Shown here: positions 1 to 4,250 of the stretch, piece by piece
How the letters are laid out: every line of letters begins with the position of its first letter
How positions within the stretch are numbered: position 1 is the stretch's first letter
Assembly (NCBI GenBank): GCA_019419895.1
Contig: JAHZIE010000093.1
Location: forward strand, 1-6,670
Direction: 5' to 3'
Source: Clostridiales bacterium
Lineage (GTDB): Bacteria; Bacillota; Clostridia; Oscillospirales; Acutalibacteraceae
DNA length: 6,670 nt
Position numbers and translations under genes: made by a program
Notes under the pieces: model-generated
The model's database searches: none
What the model was told of the DNA's origin: nothing
Seen by the model: the letters and a program-made list of their open reading frames with translations, nothing else

Positions 1-43
1 ATCGGCAAAATTGATTAAATGACACCAATATTTTTAACTATGT

Positions 44-382
44 GATACCGGGCTGTCCGTACCGGATGCCGAGCTGTTGGTAAAGTTGGCCGATATTCTT
101 GAGGTCAACGTTGCCGAATTGCTGGGCGGAGCCATTCACGACAATGGGGATAGGAATGAAATCGCGGAGCAGCTGTCGCGCATCAACGGCCAGCTGGCGA
201 TAAAAAACCGTCGGGCCCGCCTTATCTGGAGGATTGCTCTCGGAATCGTCCTTGTTTTTATCGTTGTCAATCTTTTTCTTCTTCTCATTGGGGTCATTAC
301 AAATAACACCTTTGAGGAACGAACCGAAATGGAACAGATGCAAATTTCCGAAACAGAGGAAAATTATGAAATCCTTTCATAA
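44..382 (+). pseudogene. 5'-truncated XRE-family transcriptional regulator remnant with C-terminal membrane segment
   Basis: The open frame gives 112 residues beginning DTGLSVPDAELL, continuing VKLADILEVNVAELLGG and then a charged linker. This is the usual end of an XRE/Cro-type helix-turn-helix domain (typically ...KWE.GLS.PD...L..LA..L.V...ELL.G). A single hydrophobic segment follows (about residues 60-84), then an acidic tail. The DNA-recognition helices that should precede GLSVPD are absent: the frame meets a TAA at 35-37, and bases 1-43 do not encode the expected residues. The only in-frame start is a TTG at 77, with no convincing Shine-Dalgarno. I therefore call it a decayed 3' fragment, with the junction near base 44. 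A shortened 101-residue membrane protein from TTG77 is possible but unlikely. Intact relatives are membrane-tethered regulators; this copy could not bind DNA. It is convergent with the surface-protein gene and shares its terminator. Confidence 0.65.
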
Positions 383-522
383 GCTGCACGGAGGACGAAA
401 AGGGATGGCAAGAAGCGTTTACCCTTTCCACCTCCCGCTTTCCGTCCCGCCTTTTGATTTCAGTTTCTTTATCCTGAATATCCTCGGAAGCATAGAAAAG
501 CAACCCCCAAAATGGGAATACA
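383..522. other. Intergenic stretch without a recognisable gene
   Basis: These 140 bases separate the end of the XRE remnant from the convergent terminator hairpin. Short open frames exist on both strands, but none has a ribosome site, a conserved-looking product or a neighbour that would support it. I see no RNA gene or repeat here. Confidence 0.5.
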
Positions 523-573
523 GCAAAAACAGTCCCCGGGCGCTCATTCTGAGCGCCCGGGGACTGTTTTTGC
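523..573. terminator. Bidirectional intrinsic terminator between convergent genes
   Basis: There is a perfect 23-bp inverted repeat (523-545 against 551-573) around a 5-nt centre. The stem core is very GC-rich (AGTCCCCGGGCGCTC) and is flanked on each side by A5/T5 tracts, so each strand gives a GC stem ending in a U-run. On the minus strand it begins 7 nt past the stop codon of the surface-protein gene. On the plus strand it would terminate transcripts from the XRE remnant. Symmetry, position and U-tracts all fit a shared factor-independent terminator. Confidence 0.9.
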
Positions 574-579
574 GTTTGA

Positions 580-2235
580 TTATCCTCTTTGCTTTTTCCT
601 CCTGACGGCCAATGTCAATACCATACCGCCGGAAACCAACAACAGAACAAGGCACAGATACAAATTGCTGCTGCCACCTGTCTGGGGCACATCAGGTTTT
701 GCTGTATCCTCCTCTCCCGACGCCCCAGGAGTTTTTTCCTCCAAGGCGGCCAGAGCATCCTCGATAGCCTTTGCCATAACGTCTACCTCCGCCTGCTCGG
801 TGATATTTTTCCCTCGGACAACGCCATCGATCGCCTCTTCTACAGCGGTGAAATTCTTGTAATCATCTTTGTTTAAGACTTCCGCCTTCTCAATTGCCGC
901 GTCTACCCTGCTATAGTCGGCCGTTTTATATTCCAGCGCGGCAACCGCGTCCTCAATAGCCCTTGCCATGGCGTCAACCTCGGCCTGCTCGGTGATATTC
1001 TTGCCTTCAATCACAGCGGCGACTGCCTTTTCTACCGCTGAGAAATCCTTATAGTCGTCCTTATTCAGATTCCCTGCTTTTGCAACGGCCTCCTCTACCC
1101 CGCTGTAGTCGGCAGGTTTGTATTCCAGCGCGGCAACCGCGTCCTCAATGGCTTTTGCCATAGCATCTACTTCGGCCTGCTGCAACAGGTTTTTATCCCG
1201 GATAACCGTCCCAACCGCCTGAGAGACAGCCGAAAAATCCATATAATCCTCCTGCTTGAGAGCTTTTACCGCAGCAACAGCATCATCTACCCTTTTGTAA
1301 TCCGCCGCGGCGATATTGGGTTCTCCCGGATTGCCATTCATAGAAATATCCCCTTGTATGCGGATTTCTCCCGCGGAAAGAATATCGAGCCTGCCATTTT
1401 TACCTTTCGTCAAGGCCAGCGCCGCTTTACTGCCGGTAATGTCAACAGAACCGTCCGTATCAATAAGAACAGAATTACCGTTTATTCCTACAGCAGAGGA
1501 TATCGTCACCTCTCCCCCGGTAATTGCCACGGTTTTGTCTCCGCCCTGCGCGATGCCAGGAACAAAAATTCCGGCACTGCCGCTCTTGATAGTTACCACG
1601 CCGCCGGAAATATCCACCCCTAAATCGGCATAAATGCCGGTACAGTCCGTCACATTGGCGGCGTCAACAGTGAGGGAGCCGTCCTGCATATCAAATTCAT
1701 CCACCATACATAAATCCGTATTGGTATATATATCGCCGGAAAGGATGGTAAGGCTTTCCCCTGAAATTCCATAAGGATTGCCTGAGGTCTGTTCCGTATT
1801 GCCCCGCAGAAGGTTCAGCCTTCCTCCCTCTTTTCCTTCGCGAATCGTAAGATGGAGAATAGACTTGGAGCTCCAATCCGCTTCCACAATCATGCCATCC
1901 CAGTTAGTATATACCGTTTCCAGGGTGTTTTCTCCTTCCAAAAGAATTGTCACATTGCCGCTTGGCAGCTTTAATACAGCACCGTCTCCGGTGTCAGTAC
2001 AGCGAATATGACAATTTTGCAGTGTCAGCGTTCCACCATCGCCAGACGCAGCAGGCTCCCACTTCCATCCCTGTTCCTCCAGCATGTCGGTGGTTTCGGC
2101 CAACGCGGAGATATCAAGGGCTTCCTCCAATTCCAGAACCTTTTCCGGTTCCGCCGCCATCGCTGTCATCGGCATGGCCCCCAGCATAAGACAAAATGCT
2201 AGAAGAAGGCTTAAAAATTTTTTATTTGTTTTCAT
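580..2235 (-). CDS. Sortase-anchored surface protein with beta-rich domain and three FIVAR-like repeats
   Basis: A 551-residue secreted, wall-anchored protein. The start chosen is the ATG at 2235 (MKTNKKFLSLLL), because AGAGAGG lies 8 nt upstream. The ATG two codons earlier is only 2 nt from that site, and the longer TTG start at 2322 would put 29 non-signal residues first. A signal peptide spans about 1-27 (cleavage near AMA/A). Residues about 64-300 are rich in short strands with G/D turns (LTLQNC, VTILLEGENTLE, LTILSGDI, VDISGGVVTI, VAITGGEVTI). This resembles the beta-solenoid or carbohydrate-binding-like domains of clostridial surface proteins. Residues 311-502 are three 64-residue helical repeats resembling FIVAR modules. 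A Pro/Gly/acidic linker leads to VPQTG (516-520), a hydrophobic anchor (524-544) and the tail RRKKQRG. Anchoring would be by a housekeeping sortase, which is not in this window. The ligand is unknown; adhesion or glycan binding is inference. A (CTGA)14 tract lies 121 bp upstream. Confidence 0.9.
   Translation of the reverse strand: MKTNKKFLSLLLAFCLMLGAMPMTAMAAEPEKVLELEEALDISALAETTDMLEEQGWKWEPAASGDGGTLTLQNCHIRCTDTGDGAVLKLPSGNVTILLEGENTLETVYTNWDGMIVEADWSSKSILHLTIREGKEGGRLNLLRGNTEQTSGNPYGISGESLTILSGDIYTNTDLCMVDEFDMQDGSLTVDAANVTDCTGIYADLGVDISGGVVTIKSGSAGIFVPGIAQGGDKTVAITGGEVTISSAVGINGNSVLIDTDGSVDITGSKAALALTKGKNGRLDILSAGEIRIQGDISMNGNPGEPNIAAADYKRVDDAVAAVKALKQEDYMDFSAVSQAVGTVIRDKNLLQQAEVDAMAKAIEDAVAALEYKPADYSGVEEAVAKAGNLNKDDYKDFSAVEKAVAAVIEGKNITEQAEVDAMARAIEDAVAALEYKTADYSRVDAAIEKAEVLNKDDYKNFTAVEEAIDGVVRGKNITEQAEVDVMAKAIEDALAALEEKTPGASGEEDTAKPDVPQTGGSSNLYLCLVLLLVSGGMVLTLAVRRKKQRG
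676..690 (-). other. Sortase recognition motif VPQTG
   Basis: The pentapeptide VPQTG is followed by Gly and a two-Ser/Asn stretch, then a roughly 21-residue hydrophobic segment and a terminal RRKKQRG. This is the standard cell-wall sorting signal layout, with V replacing L of LPXTG, a variant common in Clostridia. Class A or related sortases cleave between T and G and attach the protein to peptidoglycan. Confidence 0.9.
730..1305 (-). repeat. Three tandem 192-bp coding repeats (64-residue FIVAR-like modules)
   Basis: The units are 1305-1114, 1113-922 and 921-730, an exact 64-codon period. Each encodes ADY..V..A...., then (K/Q)(E/D)DY.(D/N)F(S/T)AV, then an (A/G)V(I/V).(G/D)KN segment, and ends QAEVD.MA.AIEDA.AALE.K. 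Units 2 and 3 share GKNITEQAEVD, while unit 1 has DKNLLQQAEVD. Blocks of identical DNA occur between units 1 and 2 (around 932-960 and 1124-1152), so gain or loss of a unit by homologous recombination is plausible. The pattern of an aromatic residue, a charged helix and a final AIE.A...L resembles FIVAR modules of Gram-positive surface proteins; the family assignment is by eye. Confidence 0.85.
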
Positions 2236-2250
2236 ACTCATTTCCTCTCT
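2233..2250 (-). promoter_or_regulatory. Ribosome binding site deciding the surface-protein start
   Basis: AGAGAGG at 2250-2244 is followed by 8 nt and the ATG at 2235-2233. The spacing rules out the ATG at 2241, which is only 2 nt away. It also places the signal peptide directly at the N-terminus. Confidence 0.8.
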
Positions 2251-2260
2251 TTCATTATAT

Positions 2261-2272
2261 TGTTTATAAACA
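2261..2272. repeat. 12-bp perfect palindrome TGTTTATAAACA in the leader
   Basis: TGTTTATAAACA is a perfect dyad 11 bp upstream of the AGAGAGG ribosome site of the surface gene. It could be an operator for a dimeric regulator or simply AT-rich leader sequence. No regulator is identified, so this is suggestive only. Confidence 0.3.
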
Positions 2273-2311
2273 TAAAAAGCATACCCTATCCATACAACGG
2301 ACAAGATATGC

Positions 2312-2341
2312 CTTATATTCAATATTACATAAATTTGATAA
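2312..2341 (-). promoter_or_regulatory. Candidate proximal promoter of the surface-protein gene
   Basis: On the minus strand, TTATCA (2341-2336, 4/6 to TTGACA) is separated by 18 bp from TATAAG (2317-2312, 5/6 to TATAAT). It starts 14 bp beyond the end of the CTGA tract, and transcription would begin near 2305, giving a leader of about 70 nt. The surroundings are AT-rich, so a chance match is possible. If real, the repeat tract lies directly upstream of the -35, where tract length would alter the spacing to any upstream element. Confidence 0.4.
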
Positions 2342-2349
2342 AAACGCAG

Positions 2350-2496
2350 CTATCCCTGACTGACTGACTGACTGACTGACTGACTGACTGACTGACTGAC
2401 TGACTGACTGACAAAATTATGTCTCATTTCCGCCATTCTGTCAATCCCCCTTTGAGAATTTTCCGGATCTGTATTTACCATATCATAAATCCTCAT
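2350..2496 (-). CDS. Possible short ORF (48 residues) running through the CTGA tract, ending in SQSV repeats
   Basis: From ATG 2496 the frame reads MRIYDMVNTDPENSQRG, then IDRMAEMRHNFV, then repeated VSQS, and ends SQG-TAG just past the tract. The frame extends upstream to ATG 2553, but the added residues (MALFLLLILTALRHF) look incidental. The minus-strand tetranucleotide TCAG has no stop in any frame, whereas the plus-strand CTGA gives TGA in every frame. Only the minus strand can be translated through it. No clear Shine-Dalgarno precedes either start, so this may not be a real gene. Its frame is the same as the far-upstream extension of the surface gene, from which it is separated by the TAG at 2352-2350. 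I do not recognise a family. A leader-peptide or phase-switch role is hypothesis. Confidence 0.3.
   Translation of the reverse strand: MRIYDMVNTDPENSQRGIDRMAEMRHNFVSQSVSQSVSQSVSQSVSQG
2356..2412. repeat. (CTGA)14 tetranucleotide microsatellite
   Basis: Fourteen perfect tandem CTGA units plus one base (57 nt) occur without interruption, read as TCAG/GTCA on the minus strand. The tract ends 121 bp before the start codon of the wall-anchored surface protein and lies upstream of it on the same strand. Perfect tetranucleotide arrays this long are prone to slipped-strand mispairing and, in several host-associated bacteria, act as phase-variation switches of surface genes. The array length may also vary or be mis-assembled in sequencing data. 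Confidence 0.97.
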
Positions 2497-2559
2497 GTTT
2501 TGCAACAGAAAATGACGGAGGGCGGTTAGTATCAATAACAAAAATAATGCCACACGCGA

Positions 2560-2588
2560 ATTTTATATTTGAGAGGGAGAAGCGTGAA
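2560..2588 (-). promoter_or_regulatory. Candidate distal promoter upstream of the CTGA tract
   Basis: On the minus strand, TTCACG (2588-2583, 4/6) lies 17 bp from TAAAAT (2565-2560, 5/6). Transcription would start near 2553, pass the short ORF and the CTGA tract, and reach the surface-protein gene with a leader of roughly 320 nt. If this is the true promoter, the repeat is transcribed as part of the leader. Support is limited to hexamer matches and ideal spacing. Confidence 0.3.
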
Positions 2589-2605
2589 GAACCGCGCTTC
2601 CGCGG
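2584..2605 (-). terminator. Possible weak terminator after the hdeD-like gene
   Basis: CCGCG and CGCGG form a 5-bp all-GC stem with a 4-nt loop (2592-2605), followed on the minus strand by TTCTTC. It lies about 90 nt past the hdeD-like stop. The U-tract is interrupted and the stem is short, so termination may be inefficient or absent. Confidence 0.3.
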
Positions 2606-2692
2606 CGTACTTATTTGATCAGGCCGCCCTCTTTTTTCAGGCGGAGGACCGGCTGGCCCCCATGACAAGGAGGTATCGCTCTTCTCCTCTTT

Positions 2693-3226
2693 TTACATAA
2701 AAAACCGGCTGGAAAATACAGCTCTTAAAATTGAGGACAATCCCTGAAGGATCAGCAGGATACCGATTAAGATGCTCATTGCCAACATGCCGAGGATAGG
2801 ATCTAGGAAGGAGAGGAATCCCACCACCGCCAGCAAACAACCCAAAGCTGTGAACCAGCCCCAGCCACGGACGCCAAAACGGCACAGCTCGAAGGAGTTG
2901 ACAAGCTTTGTAATCCCTGAAAACAACAGCCACATGCCAAAAATGAAGGGCAGCGTCAAGGTGGTGAAGGCCCGGTTAAAGAGAAGGAACAGGGACAAAA
3001 TCACCGCCGCCACACCGTCCGCCAAAAACCACCCCGCGCCAAACAGCAGCCCCTGTCCTCTCACAAAAATCATAATATCGGCAATGCCGGAAACCAGCAC
3101 CGCGATTCCCAAAAAGACGGACAGGGCCGTAACCGCCGCGGAGGGAGAAAGCAGGCATACAATTCCCGCTGCAATCAACAGCACGCCGGCAATACTCCAT
3201 AAAACCCTGGAAAAATTTCTGCTCAT
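2693..3226 (-). CDS. HdeD/DUF308-family six-helix membrane protein
   Basis: A 177-residue, almost wholly hydrophobic protein. The predicted membrane helices are near residues 8-27, 32-53, 60-83, 88-110, 121-142 and 147-168, arranged as three hairpins. Each repeat shows the G(I/V)..L..P..A...L....G...L..GI..I pattern of the HdeD/DUF308 family (for example GIVCLLSPSAAVTALSVFLG and VGFLSFLDPILGMLAMSILI). Family members are inner-membrane proteins; E. coli HdeD is linked to acid resistance, while clostridial relatives are mostly uncharacterised. The start is ATG 3226, with AGGAGG (3242-3237) 10 nt upstream. A longer frame to 3253 would run through that site. It sits 67 nt downstream of the Hsp20 gene on the same strand, with a terminator hairpin between. 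Only about 25 nt separate that hairpin from the start, so expression probably depends on readthrough from the heat-shock promoter. Confidence 0.88.
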   Translation of the reverse strand: MSRNFSRVLWSIAGVLLIAAGIVCLLSPSAAVTALSVFLGIAVLVSGIADIMIFVRGQGLLFGAGWFLADGVAAVILSLFLLFNRAFTTLTLPFIFGMWLLFSGITKLVNSFELCRFGVRGWGWFTALGCLLAVVGFLSFLDPILGMLAMSILIGILLILQGLSSILRAVFSSRFFM

Positions 3227-3251
3227 AAAACAAACGCCTCCTTTTTCTGAC

Positions 3252-3279
3252 AAAAACGCCGCCCATTGCTGGGCGGCGT
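3252..3279 (-). terminator. Intercistronic intrinsic terminator/attenuator between Hsp20 and hdeD-like genes
   Basis: A perfect 10-bp stem (3279-3270 against 3265-3256, ACGCCGCCCA/TGGGCGGCGT) with a 4-nt loop is followed on the minus strand by T5. It begins 15 nt after the Hsp20 stop and ends just before the AGGAGG of the next gene. This is a strong factor-independent terminator and should set the ratio of Hsp20-only to Hsp20-plus-membrane-protein transcript. Confidence 0.88.
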
Positions 3280-3293
3280 AAGTGTGATGGGAA

Positions 3294-3740
3294 TTACTTA
3301 ATAATGATGGAGTTCTTTTCAGGCAGCTGTTTCGGCGCGGCCTTGGGCAGTGAAATCTTCAGAATGCCGTCCTCAAACTGCGCGTTGACATCCTTTGACT
3401 CCACCGCATCTCCTACATAAAAGCTTCTGCTGCACTGACCCACATAGCGCTCCCTGCGGATGTAATTTCCCTTCTTATCCTGTTCATCTTTATTCAAGCC
3501 CTTTTCAGCGTGAATGGTCAGATATCCATTTTCTAAGTCAAGATGGATTTCATCCTTCTTAAAACCGGGGAGATCTACATCCAATTCGTAGGAATTTTCC
3601 GTCTCACGGACATCCGTCTTCATCAGGTTTTTCCCATGTTTGCCATACAGCGCATTGCGGCGGCCAAACGAGGGCATCATGTCAAAGACGTCATTAAACA
3701 TTTCATCAAACAAATTTTCACCAAAAATGCTAGGCAACAT
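3294..3740 (-). CDS. Small heat-shock protein, Hsp20/alpha-crystallin family
   Basis: A 148-residue cytoplasmic holdase chaperone, the usual length for bacterial sHSPs. A short aromatic N-terminal arm (MLPSIFGENLFDEMFNDVF, residues 1-19) precedes the alpha-crystallin domain (about 39-133). That domain shows MKTDVRETENSYELDVDLPGF, then NGYLTIHAEK, the loop with RRERYVGQCSRSFYV, and the hallmark FEDGILKISLPK (122-133). The C-terminal extension carries an I-x-I motif (145-147), which docks into neighbouring subunits during oligomer assembly. The protein binds unfolding proteins without ATP and hands them to DnaK/ClpB systems. The start is ATG 3740, with GGAGG (3753-3749) 8 nt upstream. Upstream is a sigma-A promoter overlapped by a CIRCE operator, so HrcA repression relieved by heat is expected. 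A strong terminator follows, then the HdeD-family gene. Similar proteins are named Hsp18 in Clostridium. Confidence 0.96.
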   Translation of the reverse strand: MLPSIFGENLFDEMFNDVFDMMPSFGRRNALYGKHGKNLMKTDVRETENSYELDVDLPGFKKDEIHLDLENGYLTIHAEKGLNKDEQDKKGNYIRRERYVGQCSRSFYVGDAVESKDVNAQFEDGILKISLPKAAPKQLPEKNSIIIK

Positions 3741-3770
3741 AAGTCATTCCTCCATTCAAACCTTTGTCGC

Positions 3771-3811
3771 TATTTACAGCCTGCGGAAATGTCTTTCTGC
3801 TTCTGTAAATA
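3771..3811 (-). other. Stem-loop in the hsp20 5' leader
   Basis: TATTTACAG (3771-3779) is the perfect reverse complement of CTGTAAATA (3803-3811), giving a 9-bp stem enclosing a 23-nt loop with a small GAAA/TTTC inner hairpin. It lies 18 nt upstream of the GGAGG ribosome site in a leader of about 150 nt. The stem is AT-rich and could melt with heat, but it does not itself cover the ribosome site. A thermosensor role is only speculative. Confidence 0.4.
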
Positions 3812-3900
3812 TTGTTACCAGCCTGTACTCTGAAAAGCTTCTCACCGGAACTCTCTTCTTTGTTTTGATCCCTTTTGCTCTTCTTTTTAAGTACAGCTTT

Positions 3901-3929
3901 ATTATATTCCCCAAAATTAGCACTTTCAA
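3901..3929 (-). promoter_or_regulatory. Sigma-A promoter of the hsp20 gene
   Basis: On the minus strand, TTGAAA (3929-3924, 5/6) and a perfect TATAAT (3906-3901) are separated by exactly 17 bp. Transcription should start near 3894, giving an untranslated leader of about 155 nt. The -35 lies inside the CIRCE element, so a bound repressor would block RNA polymerase. Confidence 0.9.
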
Positions 3930-3947
3930 TAGTAGAGTGCTAATTTT
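3913..3947. promoter_or_regulatory. CIRCE operator (HrcA binding site)
   Basis: TTAGCACTT-N9-GAGTGCTAA (3917-3943) matches the CIRCE consensus TTAGCACTC-N9-GAGTGCTAA at 17 of 18 arm positions with the correct 9-nt spacer. The dyad extends outwards with AAAA/TTTT, giving 12-bp arms (3913-3924 and 3936-3947). CIRCE is bound by HrcA, whose activity depends on GroEL. It normally controls groESL and dnaK operons; here it overlaps the hsp20 promoter. The hrcA gene is not in this window. Confidence 0.95.
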
Positions 3948-4049
3948 AAAATAATGTTTACATTTAAGACATATATTATTCGATTTATATTCTTAATTAT
4001 AATATTATATTGTTATATTTCCAATTTAGAGCTATATTCCTTGTATCTT
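3948..4049. other. AT-rich intergenic spacer between ABC operon and hsp20 control region
   Basis: This 102-bp, extremely AT-rich spacer contains a 12-bp all-AT palindrome, TATAATATTATA (3998-4009). I see no GC-stem terminator after the 66-residue gene, so some ABC-operon transcript may run on into the hsp20 region. No gene is visible. Confidence 0.5.
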
Positions 4050-4250
4050 CTAATCTTTCATTCCCCGTATGTTTTCAAGTAACTCCACAATCTTCTTGAA
4101 AATTCGCGCGGTCAATCTGCTATCTAAAAGACGGACTGGGTATAGGAACCAGAGAAAAACGCCGCCGGACATTTCTGTAAATATAGAGGAGTGAGTTCCC
4201 GTCAAAGCGTCCATCCAGCGAAACCGACGATTGCTCTCTTTACCGCTCAT
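4050..4250 (-). CDS. Small protein of unknown function, translationally coupled to the ABC exporter
   Basis: A 66-residue basic protein (MSGKESNRRFRWMDALTG at the start). It has one moderately hydrophobic stretch, GGVFLWFLYPVRLL, and an amphipathic, charged C-terminus (RIFKKIVELLENIRGMKD). I do not recognise a family. The evidence that it is real is positional: its ATG overlaps the stop codon of the ABC transporter in the four bases ATGA (4250-4247), the usual arrangement for translational coupling by a terminating ribosome. It has no strong Shine-Dalgarno of its own. It could be an accessory or regulatory small membrane-associated protein of the exporter, or the shortened relic of a larger gene. 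Both are inference. Confidence 0.55.
   Translation of the reverse strand: MSGKESNRRFRWMDALTGTHSSIFTEMSGGVFLWFLYPVRLLDSRLTARIFKKIVELLENIRGMKD

Larger units (their letters stand above)
2413..2692. other. Intergenic region between hdeD-like gene and CTGA tract
   Basis: Apart from the short ORF at 2350-2496, this region holds a possible weak terminator (2584-2605) and a possible promoter (2560-2588), both on the minus strand. It also has a CCGCC/GGCGG pair at about 2624-2645 around a T-run. A frame on the minus strand ends RLKKEGGLIK-TAA, but it lacks any start or ribosome site. No established gene is visible. Confidence 0.5.

Noticed and set aside
419..655. 78-codon minus-strand frame across the terminator
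   Set aside because: It runs through the 23-bp hairpin and overlaps the end of the surface gene in another frame, with no ribosome site or domain.
2236..2322. N-terminal extension of the surface protein from TTG 2322
   Set aside because: It puts 29 residues in front of a good signal peptide, runs through the likely leader and ribosome site, and lacks its own Shine-Dalgarno.
2350..2412. CTGA tract as an in-frame on/off switch inside the surface-protein coding sequence
   Set aside because: All three frames leaving the tract meet a stop (2350, 2325 or 2264) before the surface-gene start, so slippage cannot fuse or disrupt the reading frame itself.
2356..2412. CTGA tract as a CRISPR array
   Set aside because: It is a simple 4-bp tandem repeat with no spacers.
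2604..2692. Minus-strand frame ending RLKKEGGLIK as a gene remnant
   Set aside because: There is no start, no ribosome site and no recognisable family; it may be downstream untranslated sequence of the hdeD-like gene.
2772..3281. 169-codon open frame on the plus strand
   Set aside because: It is antisense to the six-helix membrane protein, whose membrane pattern and ribosome site make the minus strand the coding one.
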